NCBI RefSeq assembly: GCF_006715055.1
Contig: NZ_VFMN01000001.1
Location: forward strand, 3,782,001-3,846,000
Source of the DNA: Lapillicoccus jejuensis
GTDB lineage: Bacteria > Actinomycetota > Actinomycetes > Actinomycetales > Dermatophilaceae
DNA length: 64,000 nucleotides
Reading direction: 5' to 3'
How positions within the stretch are numbered: position 1 is the first letter of the stretch; each line of letters begins with the position of its first letter. The notes beneath the pieces were generated by a model that did not search any database, was not told the DNA's origin, and saw nothing but the letters and a program-made list of their open reading frames with translations. The position numbers and the translations under genes are program-made. This document shows positions 8,779 through 15,921 of the stretch, piece after piece.

Positions 8779-9630
8779 TCACGCGCGCAGAGCGGCCCCC
8801 AGGCGTCCGACCTGCTCGACCGGGTCGTCGCCCTCGCCGAGCAGGAGGTTGACCGCGACGTGGTCGGCCCCGGACTCGAGGTGGGCCCGCAGCCCGGCGA
8901 CGACGTGCGACAGGTCGCCGCGCAGCACGAGGTCGTCGGCGAGCCGCTCGCTGCCCGAGCCCTCGAGGTCGGCGGCGTCGTACCCGAGCTTCTCGAGGTT
9001 GCGCCGGTAGTTGACCAGGCCGAGGTAGAAGCCGAGCGTCTCGTGGGCCAGGCGCGTGGCCTGCTCCGGGTCCGCGCTGAGCGCGACCTTGTGCTCGGCG
9101 GCGAGCACCGCGCCGTCACCGAGGATGTCGCGGGCCTCGCGGGTGTGCTGCGGCGTCGTCAGGTAGGGGATCGCGCCGGCGGTGCGGTCCCGCGACAGCC
9201 GCAGGACCCGCGGGCCGAGGGCCGCGAGCAGCCGGGTCGACGCGTCGACCCCGGCCGCGTCGAGCGCGTCGAGGTAGTCGACCAGCGTCTCGTAGGGCTT
9301 CTTGTAGGTCCGCGTCGCCTCGGGGTGACCGATGCCGATGCCGAGGAAGAAGCGTCCGGGGAATCGGTCGTGCAGGCGGCGGGTGACCTCGGCGATCGGC
9401 GCGGCGTCGTCCTTCCACACGTTGACGATGCTCGTCCCGACGATGGCCTCGCGGGTGCTCTCCAGCAGCCTGGCCACGACCTCGAGGTCGCCGCCCGGTG
9501 AGCCACCCACCCACAAGGTGGTGAACCCGGCCTCCTCGGCCGCGGTGGCGAGCTGCGGGCTCCAGCCCGCCTCCCCCTGCCAGAGGCCGTAGCGGCCAAG
9601 GACGGATCGGGACTGCGGCGTCGACGTCAT
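8779..9630 (-). CDS. LLM-class F420-dependent oxidoreductase
   Basis: A 283-residue luciferase-like (beta/alpha)8 barrel enzyme, shorter than the 330-residue average. Recognisable parts are AEEAGFTTLWVGGSPGGDLEVVARLL, GTSIVNVWKDDAAPIAEV and PGRFFLGIGIGHPEATRTYKKPYETLVDYLDAL. These are close to the actinobacterial F420-dependent group annotated as probable F420-dependent oxidoreductases. It would transfer hydride between coenzyme F420 and an unknown substrate. ATG at 9630; transcribed divergently from the TrmH gene with only about 70 bp between them. Substrate cannot be predicted. Confidence 0.85.
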   Translation of the reverse strand: MTSTPQSRSVLGRYGLWQGEAGWSPQLATAAEEAGFTTLWVGGSPGGDLEVVARLLESTREAIVGTSIVNVWKDDAAPIAEVTRRLHDRFPGRFFLGIGIGHPEATRTYKKPYETLVDYLDALDAAGVDASTRLLAALGPRVLRLSRDRTAGAIPYLTTPQHTREARDILGDGAVLAAEHKVALSADPEQATRLAHETLGFYLGLVNYRRNLEKLGYDAADLEGSGSERLADDLVLRGDLSHVVAGLRAHLESGADHVAVNLLLGEGDDPVEQVGRLGAALRA

Positions 9631-9698
9631 GCCCCGGCAACGGCACGCTCCCGGGCGGGATTCCCGTCCCCGCGCGGCGCGGTGCGATGCTGGCCACC

Positions 9699-10457
9699 GT
9701 GAGCACCCCGGACGCCGTCTCGCCCAAGGACCGCTTCGTCACCGTCTACGGTCGCAACCCGGTGCTCGAGGTCCTCGCCGACGAGTCGCTCACCGTCGAC
9801 AAGGTCGTCCTCGCCGAGGGCGCCCGCGGCCACGGCGTGGCCGACATCGAGCGGCTCGCGCGGCGCCGGCGCGTGCCGCTGCAGCGGGCCACCGCCGAAC
9901 GGGTCAAGAAGCTGGCCGGCAACGGCAAGCAGGACCAGGGCGTGTTCGCCGACGTCGTCGCCCCGCGCAAGCGCACCCTCTCAGCCGCCCTCGACGACCC
10001 GTCGCTGCGCCGGGTCGTCCTCCTCGACGGCCTGACCACGCCGGCCAACGTCGGCATGGTGCTGCGCACGGCGACGGCCGCCGGGGTCGACGGCATCGTC
10101 GTCCCCCGTCGGGGCGTCGCCTCGATCGACCCGCTCGTCGTCAAGGCGTCGGCCGGCGTCGCGTTCCGGGCCCCGGTCGTCACCTGCGGGACGGCGGCCG
10201 AGGCCGCGGACGCCCTGTCCGCCGCGGGGTTCCGGTTGGTCGGCCTGGCCGCCGACGGGGCGGACACGCTCTTCGAGGCCGACCTGCCCGAGCACGTCGT
10301 CCTCGTCCTCGGCAGCGAGACGGCCGGCGTGTCCCCCGAGGTCGCCGAGCACGTCACCGACTGGGTGAGCATCCCCATGCCGGGCGACGTCGAGTCGCTC
10401 AACGTCTCGGCCGCGGCCGCCGTCGTCTGCTTCGAGCTGGTCCGCCGCGGGCTCTGA
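9699..10457 (+). CDS. TrmH/SpoU-family RNA 2'-O-methyltransferase
   Basis: A 252-residue SPOUT methyltransferase with an N-terminal substrate-binding domain (VYGRNPVLEVLADESLTVDKVVLAEG). It has the three SpoU motifs: LDGLTTPANVGMVLRTATA, VLVLGSETAGVS and VSIPMPGDVESLNVSAAAAV. It would 2'-O-methylate a ribose in rRNA or tRNA using S-adenosylmethionine in the trefoil-knot fold. Lacking a ribosome-binding site, the start is a judgement: GTG 9699 mirrors the leaderless pattern of other genes here (GATGCT then GG-5-GTG), while an in-frame ATG at 9687 is the alternative. Target nucleotide unknown. Confidence 0.88.
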   Translation: MSTPDAVSPKDRFVTVYGRNPVLEVLADESLTVDKVVLAEGARGHGVADIERLARRRRVPLQRATAERVKKLAGNGKQDQGVFADVVAPRKRTLSAALDDPSLRRVVLLDGLTTPANVGMVLRTATAAGVDGIVVPRRGVASIDPLVVKASAGVAFRAPVVTCGTAAEAADALSAAGFRLVGLAADGADTLFEADLPEHVVLVLGSETAGVSPEVAEHVTDWVSIPMPGDVESLNVSAAAAVVCFELVRRGL

Positions 10458-10459
10458 GA

Positions 10460-10480
10460 CGCCCGTACGGCGCCCCGCGG
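10460..10480. repeat. Copy of the CGCCCGTACGRCGYCCCG intergenic motif
   Basis: Lies in the 29-bp gap between the convergent ends of the TrmH gene and the beta-propeller gene. Matching copies are at 11781-11823 (as both arms of a hairpin) and 17433-17450. It may serve as a transcription-end structure, but no run of T follows. Confidence 0.5.
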
Positions 10481-10486
10481 GTCGGC

Positions 10487-11683
10487 TCAGCGGAAGGCCA
10501 CCAGCGTGCCCGAGGCGGGAACGAGGAGCGTGTCGCCCGAGACCGCCAGCCCGGTGCGCACGGTGGCGTTCCGGTCGTCGACGGAGACGGGGGCACCGGC
10601 CGTCCCGGACCACAACGGGACTCCGGTGACCACGTCGAAGCCGAACACGCTCCCCGAAAGGCTGCCGACGTAGGCGACGCCCCCGGCGATGACCGCCGGG
10701 GTGCTCAGGCTGCCGTCGCCGGCCTGTACCCAGACCTGTCGACCGGTCACCGCGTTGAGCCCCCGGGCGCCCTGGGCCGACACCGTCACTGCTCGGCGCC
10801 CGGCGACCGCCGGCGCGTAGGCGGCGTCGAACGTGAACCGGACGCTGCCGTCCGCCGTGGACAGGACTCGTCCCGGCATGCCGAACGGTTCGCGCACCCA
10901 GAGCTGGTCACCGGACAGCACGGGGGTGCTCCCGCCACCGCCCTCGCACCCGAAGTTGTCCGTCCAGCGCGGGAGGCCGGAGGTGGTGAACGCCTGGGTC
11001 CACTCGCACGCGAAGGACGTGTAGACAGACCCCGACCCGACGGCCGGCGCTGCACTCTGGCCGTTGACGACCGACTGGGTCCAGTCGAGCAGCCCGGTGG
11101 CCTGCCGCACGGCGTACAGCGTCCCTCCGCTGCCGGCTCCGACGACGAACACCTCGGAGCCCGCGGCGACCGGGGGCGCGTCGAAGGACCACTGTCGCGG
11201 GAGCACGACGGACCACTGCGCCGTCCCGTCCGTGGCGGAGTAGGCCCGCAGGATGCCGTCGAAGTTGAGGACGAAGAGGCGGCCGTTCGCGTAGGTGACG
11301 GCCGAGAAGCCGTAGGTCCCCGGGATGGTCACGGGTCCCCAGACCGTCCGCCCGGTCGTCTTGTCGAGGGCGAGCAGTTTCGTCCCGGCCGACGCGTCGT
11401 CGACGGTGACGTACACCGTGTTGCCGGCCACGACGGGATAGGAGACCGCGGTGCCGAGGGAGCGCGACCACACACGGGTGGCGGTCCGCGACACCGCTCC
11501 GGTCGACGCTCCGTCGTGACGGGCGTCCTGCTGGTACGACGTCACGTCCGTCGGGCTCGACGTGACCGTCGGCGCGACAGGGGTGGCGGGCGACGCGGAC
11601 GCCGTCGCCGCGGTCGGCGCCGCGAGCAGACCGAGGGCCAGCAGGGCGGTGGACGTGACGAGAGCGGTACGGCGAGAACGCAC
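10487..11683 (-). CDS. Secreted PQQ-like beta-propeller repeat protein
   Basis: A 398-residue exported protein. The N terminus RSRRTALVTSTALLALGLLAAPTAATASA is a clear Sec signal peptide. The rest consists of repeated blade motifs (GTKLLALDKTTGRTVWG, GILRAYSATDGTAQWS, GTLYAVRQATGLLDWTQS, GARGLNAVTGRQVWVQ, GSVFGFDVVTGVPLWSG), each ending near a Trp as in PQQ-enzyme-like eight-bladed propellers. No catalytic dehydrogenase residues are evident, so it is more likely a binding or scaffold protein outside the membrane. A longer open frame exists, but GTG 11683 has a strong GGAGGAG site and puts the signal peptide at the start. Ligand unknown. Confidence 0.85.
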   Translation of the reverse strand: MRSRRTALVTSTALLALGLLAAPTAATASASPATPVAPTVTSSPTDVTSYQQDARHDGASTGAVSRTATRVWSRSLGTAVSYPVVAGNTVYVTVDDASAGTKLLALDKTTGRTVWGPVTIPGTYGFSAVTYANGRLFVLNFDGILRAYSATDGTAQWSVVLPRQWSFDAPPVAAGSEVFVVGAGSGGTLYAVRQATGLLDWTQSVVNGQSAAPAVGSGSVYTSFACEWTQAFTTSGLPRWTDNFGCEGGGGSTPVLSGDQLWVREPFGMPGRVLSTADGSVRFTFDAAYAPAVAGRRAVTVSAQGARGLNAVTGRQVWVQAGDGSLSTPAVIAGGVAYVGSLSGSVFGFDVVTGVPLWSGTAGAPVSVDDRNATVRTGLAVSGDTLLVPASGTLVAFR

Positions 11684-11780
11684 GGGGTCTCCTCCGGGGG
11701 ACGGCCAGATGGGTGCCGTCGGCAACCGGCGCACAGCATGGCAGGGGGGGCGACTCCTTTGTCCGGGAAAGCCCGCAGAA

Positions 11781-11823
11781 CGCCCGTACGACGCCCCGCG
11801 GTTCGCGGGACGCCGTACGGGCG
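11781..11823. terminator. Hairpin between terC and the beta-propeller gene
   Basis: Two 20-nt arms (11781-11800 and 11804-11823) pair with only two mismatches around a GTT loop. Each arm is a copy of the CGCCCGTACGRCGYCCCG motif in opposite orientation. It lies just downstream of the terC stop on the minus strand, so it is a plausible terminator for terC, although no U-tract follows. Confidence 0.55.
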
Positions 11824-11837
11824 GGTGGGTGCGCGGG

Positions 11838-12899
11838 TCAGGAGCCGACGCGAGCCGTGTCGTGGGCGTCGTCCGTCGTCTCCCCGCGCGCCTCGGCCCG
11901 GCGCTTGGCGACGAGCGAGGTGACGGTGACGAGGGCGAGGATGCCGACGATGACGCCGAGCGAGGCGAGGGTCGGGACGGTGGGGACGCCGGCCCAGACG
12001 CCGTGCGCCCAGTGCAGGACGAGCTTGACGCCGATGAAGGCGAGGATCGCCGCGAGGCCGTAGCCGAGGTGGGACAGCGAGGCCAGCGCGCCCTCGAGGA
12101 CGAAGTACAGCGCGCGCAGGCCGAGCAGGGCGAAGGCGTTGGTGGCGAAGACGAGGTACGGGTCGCCGGTGATGCCGTAGACGGCGGGCACCGAGTCGAT
12201 GGCGAAGACGATGTCGGTGGCGAGGATGGCGACGATGACGACGGCCATGGGGGTGAGGGCGCGCTTGCCGGCCTGGCGGACGGTGAGCCTCGTGCCCTCG
12301 TAGTCCTCGGTGACCGGCATGAGGCGGCGCAGCAGCCTGACCGACCTCATCGAGCCGACGTCGACCGACTGGTCGTCGTGCGAGAGCGCGTCGCGCAGGA
12401 CCTTGACCGCGGTGACGAGCAGGATCGCCCCGAAGAGCAGGAAGGCCCAGGAGAAGCTGGCGATGAGCTGCGCGCCGAGGGCGATGAAGATGCCGCGCAG
12501 GACGAGCGCGCCCGCGACGCCGATGAGCAGCACGCGCTGCTGCAGCTCGCGGGGGACGGCGAAGGCGCCGAGCAGGAGGAGGAAGACGAAGAGGTTGTCG
12601 ACCGAGAGCGACTTCTCGACGAGGTAGCCGGTGTAGTACTCCAGGCCCTGCTGGCCGCCGTACCGGCTCCAGATCCAGACGCCGAAGGCGAGCGGGATGG
12701 CGATGTAGAACGCCGACCAGCCGATGGCCTCCTTCATCCTCACCTCGTGCGGCTTGCGGGTGAGGACGAAGTCGAGGACGAAGAGCAGCAGGACGCCGGC
12801 GATGGTCAGCCCCCACAGCAGGGGCGTGCCGATGCTGCTCGTCGAGCCGGCGGCGAGGTCGTCGCCCCCGGCGAGGGGGACGGAGGACAGGAAGGACAT
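11838..12899 (-). CDS. TerC-family integral membrane metal (Mn2+) transporter
   Basis: A 353-residue membrane protein with about seven to nine helices. The TerC signature has acidic residues inside helices: GYLVEKSLSVDNLFVFLLLLG (Asp101, Asn102) and, in the second half, ILATDIVFAIDSVPAVYGIT. The family includes Alx and MeeF-type manganese exporters. ATG 12899 is chosen because GAGGAG lies directly before it; an upstream in-frame GTG at 12911 would place that site inside the gene. The leader carries a yybP-ykoY riboswitch, which strongly supports a role in Mn2+ homeostasis. The C terminus is charged and cytoplasmic-looking. It is transcribed alone from the promoter at 13035-13063. Confidence 0.92.
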   Translation of the reverse strand: MSFLSSVPLAGGDDLAAGSTSSIGTPLLWGLTIAGVLLLFVLDFVLTRKPHEVRMKEAIGWSAFYIAIPLAFGVWIWSRYGGQQGLEYYTGYLVEKSLSVDNLFVFLLLLGAFAVPRELQQRVLLIGVAGALVLRGIFIALGAQLIASFSWAFLLFGAILLVTAVKVLRDALSHDDQSVDVGSMRSVRLLRRLMPVTEDYEGTRLTVRQAGKRALTPMAVVIVAILATDIVFAIDSVPAVYGITGDPYLVFATNAFALLGLRALYFVLEGALASLSHLGYGLAAILAFIGVKLVLHWAHGVWAGVPTVPTLASLGVIVGILALVTVTSLVAKRRAEARGETTDDAHDTARVGS

Positions 12900-12903
12900 G
12901 GGT

Positions 12904-13030
12904 CTCCTCAAGGCGTGGTGCGACGTCTTGAGGTCTCCTTCACCTGGCCTCGTGGGCCGGGCGGTGGCCCGGGGCCGTCATCGGACGAGCCGTACTGACC
13001 GGGACACGCTTGAGAAGTACTCCCCTCGTG
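12904..13030 (-). promoter_or_regulatory. yybP-ykoY (manganese) riboswitch controlling terC
   Basis: The minus-strand leader shows the conserved blocks of this aptamer class in order: GAGGGGAGTACTTC at the 5' side (13026-13013), then after a variable hairpin CAGGTGAAGGAGACCT (about 12946-12931). Downstream, CCTCAAG (12933-12927) can pair with CTTGAGG (12912-12906). The latter runs into the GAGGAG ribosome-binding site (12909-12904) of terC. The expression platform therefore looks translational: metal binding by the aptamer would compete with this pairing and free the site. Known family ligand is Mn2+; the switching model is inference. Confidence 0.85.
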
Positions 13031-13034
13031 GACG

Positions 13035-13063
13035 AGTCTACGGGACCGCGGAGAGGATGTCTC
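13035..13063 (-). promoter_or_regulatory. Predicted terC promoter
   Basis: On the minus strand GAGACA (13063-13058), 17 bases, then TAGACT (13040-13035). Transcription would begin near 13029, right at the first conserved block of the riboswitch, which supports both assignments. Confidence 0.55.
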
Positions 13064-13084
13064 GTTGCGCAGGTTTCCGGCTCG

Positions 13085-13945
13085 TCAGGGCAGGAGCAGC
13101 GTGCCGGACCCCGTCTCGGTGACGAGGCCGCCGACGGTGACGACGCCCTCGCTCGACACCCCGAGCCGCAGCAGCGACGGCCGCTGGACGGCGGCGCCCT
13201 GGTGGACGACGCGGGTCAGGCCACCGGAGCGGTGGGCGTCGTGCGCGACGAACCAGCCGCCCAGGTTGGCGCACGCCGAGCCGGTGGCCGGGTCCTCGAC
13301 GACGCTCCCGCCGTCGGCGAGGACGAAGCGCGCCTCGACCTCGTCACCCCCGGCCTCGGCCCAGGCCAGCACCTGCGGCTCGCCGAGCGTGGTCCGCACG
13401 TGCCGGTGCAGCAGCGCCGCGTCGGCGCCCACCCGGCGCACGGCGTCGACCGACGCGAGCGGGACGACGAGCTGCTCGACGCCGGAGTTGACGAGCAGCG
13501 GTTCCCCGGCGAGGTCTTGGGGCTCGAGCCCGAGCGTCGCCGCGAGCTCCCCACGGGTCGCGTCCGGCGAGCGCCAGGTCGAGGCCCGGGCGGTGGTGAG
13601 GGTCCACGTGGCTCCGTCGCCGACGACGGGGACGTGCCCGGCGGGCAGGTCGAGGACGACGACGCCCCGTCCCAGGTGCCCGGCGACGACGTGCGCCGTC
13701 CCGAGCGTCGGGTGCCCGGCGAAGGGCATCTCGTACGTCGTCGTGTAGATCCGCACCGTCGCGGTCCCCGACCCCTCGTCGACCGCGGTGACGAACGTCG
13801 TCTCGGACAGGTTGAACTGCCGGGCCACCGCCTGCATGACGTGTGGCTCGAGGTCGCCCGCGTCCTCGACGACGGCGAGCGGGTTGCCGCTGAACGGGTC
13901 GCCCTCGACGGCGAAGACGGAGACGAGGCGGAAGGGCAGCTCCAT
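13085..13945 (-). CDS. PhzF-family isomerase/epimerase
   Basis: A 286-residue member of the PhzF family (diaminopimelate-epimerase fold). FRLVSVFAVEGDPFSGNPLAVVEDA opens the first domain, with the catalytic Glu48 in NLSETTFV. TYEMPFAGHPTLGTAHVV and VVEDPATGSACANLGGWFV are the other family hallmarks. In phenazine producers PhzF isomerises a dihydro-hydroxyanthranilate; here there are no phenazine genes, so the substrate is unknown. ATG 13945 is used; an in-frame GTG nine bases upstream is possible. Divergent from the phosphatase gene at 13969 with about 23 bp between starts. Confidence 0.88.
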   Translation of the reverse strand: MELPFRLVSVFAVEGDPFSGNPLAVVEDAGDLEPHVMQAVARQFNLSETTFVTAVDEGSGTATVRIYTTTYEMPFAGHPTLGTAHVVAGHLGRGVVVLDLPAGHVPVVGDGATWTLTTARASTWRSPDATRGELAATLGLEPQDLAGEPLLVNSGVEQLVVPLASVDAVRRVGADAALLHRHVRTTLGEPQVLAWAEAGGDEVEARFVLADGGSVVEDPATGSACANLGGWFVAHDAHRSGGLTRVVHQGAAVQRPSLLRLGVSSEGVVTVGGLVTETGSGTLLLP

Positions 13946-13956
13946 GGGCGCCACCC

Positions 13957-13962
13957 TAGGCT
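13957..13962 (+). promoter_or_regulatory. -10 element for a leaderless histidine phosphatase mRNA
   Basis: TAGGCT (TANNNT class) ends seven bases before the GTG at 13969, so the transcript probably begins at or next to the start codon. No Shine-Dalgarno is present. A good -35 is not visible. Confidence 0.5.
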
Positions 13963-13968
13963 GGCGCG

Positions 13969-14577
13969 GTGACGACGCACGCCTCCCCTCCCGGCCACCT
14001 CCTGCTCGTCCGGCACGGGGAGACGCTGTGGTCGCGCGACCGACGCCACACCGGCCTGACCGACCTGCCCCTGCTGCCCGAGGGCGAGGCGGTCGCCGCG
14101 CGGCTGCCCGCCCTGCTGGAGCGGTACGACGTCGTCGCCGCCCGGGTCTCCCCCGCGCAGCGCGCCCGCCGCACCGCCGAGCTGGCCGGGCTCGGCGACC
14201 TCGCCGTCGTCGACGACCGGCTGCACGAGTGGGACTACGGCGGCTACGAGGGGCTGACCACCCCGCAGATCCGCGAGCAGGTCGGGCACGACTGGACCGT
14301 CTTCGCCGACGGCGTCGTCCCCGGCGACACCCCGGGCGAGACGCTCGAGCAGGTCGCCGACCGGGCGCGGGCCGTCCTCGCCGACGTGGCTGCCGACCGC
14401 GAGCGCGGCGACGTCGCCCTCGTCGCGCACAGCCACCTGCTGCGGGTGCTGGCCGCCGTCGCGCTCCAGGAGGACCCGCACCTCGGCGCCAAGCTCGTCC
14501 TCGACGCGGGCGCGCTGAGCGTGCTCGGTGAGGAGCACGGCCTGCCCGTCGTGCGGGCCTGGAACCTCACGCCCTAG
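13969..14577 (+). CDS. Histidine phosphatase family protein (phosphoglycerate mutase-like)
   Basis: A 202-residue member of the histidine phosphatase superfamily. The catalytic motif is LLLVRHGETLWS with His16. The second conserved arginine lies in SPAQRARRTAE, DRLHEWDYGGYEGLTTPQIRE is the Glu-containing proton-donor region, and the C-terminal histidine is in VALVAHSHLLRVLAAV. Such proteins dephosphorylate small sugars, nucleotides or cofactors; substrate cannot be told. The start GTG 13969 has no ribosome-binding site but a TANNNT element at leaderless spacing. Its 3' end overlaps the convergent RES-toxin gene by 11 bp. Confidence 0.9.
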   Translation: MTTHASPPGHLLLVRHGETLWSRDRRHTGLTDLPLLPEGEAVAARLPALLERYDVVAARVSPAQRARRTAELAGLGDLAVVDDRLHEWDYGGYEGLTTPQIREQVGHDWTVFADGVVPGDTPGETLEQVADRARAVLADVAADRERGDVALVAHSHLLRVLAAVALQEDPHLGAKLVLDAGALSVLGEEHGLPVVRAWNLTP

Positions 14578-15223
14578 GCGGAGCAGGCCTCCCCCGGGTG
14601 CGCGGCGGCTTGACGACGGTCAGCTCGTCGCGGCGCGGGCGGGTCAGACCGCGCGGGGCGCCGGGCACGTCGGCGCCGGGGACGGCATCTGGGTCGGACG
14701 GTCCCTCGGCCGCGCCGGCGGGCCCGAAGACGGCGTAGGACGTCACGTCGCCCGGGGTCAACCGCGGTCCGTACCGCACGCCCTGCAGACCGACCACGTC
14801 GAACGCCGCGGCCCACCGCTGCGGGACGTCGTACGGGACCATGACCTCGAGCTCGCGGGTGACCCCGAAGTCGGCGGCGACCCGTGAGCGCAGGTCGGCC
14901 AGCCGCGCCTCGGGCGCGGGCAGCCGCGAGACGAGCGTCGCCTCGAGCAGCGACACGGGAAGGGCCTCGACCTCGCCGAGCACCGGGCCGAGCCGCTCGC
15001 GCAGGGCGACGAGGGGGTCGTCGGCGAGGTAGCAGGTGCCGCGGGGGGCGGGCAGGTCGAAGCGGCCGCCGCCGTCGCTGGCGTACCACCACGGGCCGAG
15101 GTCGCGGTGGTGGGCGCGGAAGCACGCCGTCCCGGCGGTGAGCCGGTGGGTGGGGAAGCCGTCGAGGGGGACGGCGGGCGGGCGCTGGGCGACCCGCTGA
15201 CGCCCCTCCTCCCCCGCGCTCAC
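14567..15223 (-). CDS. RES-domain toxin (NAD+-degrading type)
   Basis: A 218-residue RES-domain protein. Family features are PTHRLTAGTACFRAHHRDLGPWWY, GGGRFDLPAPRGTCYLADDPLVALRERLG, and a helical C-terminal half. In characterised RES-Xre systems such as MbcT of M. tuberculosis, the toxin depletes NAD+ by phosphorolysis or hydrolysis, with conserved Arg, Tyr and Glu in the pocket; matching residues (FRAHH, WWYASDGGGRF, ALRERLG) are seen. The start GTG 15223 overlaps the stop of the upstream Xre-like gene as GTGA, the antitoxin-first arrangement of this family. Pro/Arg-rich C-terminal tail. No mobile-element remnants around it. Confidence 0.83.
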   Translation of the reverse strand: MSAGEEGRQRVAQRPPAVPLDGFPTHRLTAGTACFRAHHRDLGPWWYASDGGGRFDLPAPRGTCYLADDPLVALRERLGPVLGEVEALPVSLLEATLVSRLPAPEARLADLRSRVAADFGVTRELEVMVPYDVPQRWAAAFDVVGLQGVRYGPRLTPGDVTSYAVFGPAGAAEGPSDPDAVPGADVPGAPRGLTRPRRDELTVVKPPRTRGRPAPPRA

Positions 15224-15786
15224 GTCGCCCACCGCCGGGCGTCGGCGGTCGCGGCGGCGACGACCCGCGCGACGGCGGCGCGGGACTGGCGGTGCACGAC
15301 GAGGTGGTCGACGGCGCTGTCGCCGCCGAAGGCCGCGGACGGCGTGGTGAGCCAGGTGCCGACGGTCCAGCCGTCGACGCCGGCCCGCAGCAGGACCTGC
15401 ACGGCCTCGGCGATGCCGGCGCGGACCTCGCCCGACCGGGCGAACTGGAACAGCGGGTAGAGCAGGTGCCCGTCGGCGGTCCGGCAGGCGAGCAGCGTGC
15501 CGCGGCGGACCCGGTCGGCGAGCGCCTGACGGGAGACGCCGAGCCAGCCGACCAGCCCGGTCGTGTCGTAGAACGGGCCGAGGGCGGTGTCGAGGGGGTG
15601 CACGCTCGGGAGCACGGCGACCATCCGCTCGGCCAGCTCGTCCGGGTCGCCGAGCGAGTCGACCGACCGGCCGGCCGCGGTGAGCTCCTCGACGCGCTCC
15701 CCCAGCCGCTGCTCGACCTGGGTGAGCAGCCGCGCGAGGGCGTCGGCGTTGGTGCGGGCGACGGGGGTGGCGGCGTCGGGGCTCAT
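15220..15786 (-). CDS. Xre/MbcA-like antitoxin partner of the RES protein
   Basis: A 188-residue protein with a helix-turn-helix-like segment (TTGLVGWLGVSRQALADRVR) followed by a strand-rich wing (LLACRTADGHLLYPLFQF). The C-terminal region (AVQVLLRAGVDGWTVGTWL, then TPSAAFGGDSAVDHL ... AAVARVVAAA) resembles the MbcA/ParS/Xre toxin-binding domain, with its W-x-x-P-x-x-x-L-G-G-x-x-P pattern partly kept. The N-terminal 60 residues form a predicted helical extension. The start ATG 15786 has GAGGAGA ahead of it; further upstream Arg-rich codons are not expected to be translated. It should neutralise and repress the RES toxin. Confidence 0.75.
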   Translation of the reverse strand: MSPDAATPVARTNADALARLLTQVEQRLGERVEELTAAGRSVDSLGDPDELAERMVAVLPSVHPLDTALGPFYDTTGLVGWLGVSRQALADRVRRGTLLACRTADGHLLYPLFQFARSGEVRAGIAEAVQVLLRAGVDGWTVGTWLTTPSAAFGGDSAVDHLVVHRQSRAAVARVVAAATADARRWAT

Positions 15787-15921
15787 GGGTGGTCTCCTCG
15801 GGGGTCGGCGGGGTCGGACGCGCCGGGGAGTGCGCGTCAAGGGCGTCAAGGTCTCGTGCGACCCAGACTACCTCCCACCACCGACAGCCGTCGCGGGGCC
15901 ACCCGCGGGGCCGTGCCTGCC

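Noticed and set aside
13085-13945. Phenazine biosynthesis gene cluster
   Set aside because: Only a stand-alone PhzF-family isomerase is present; no other phz genes are nearby.
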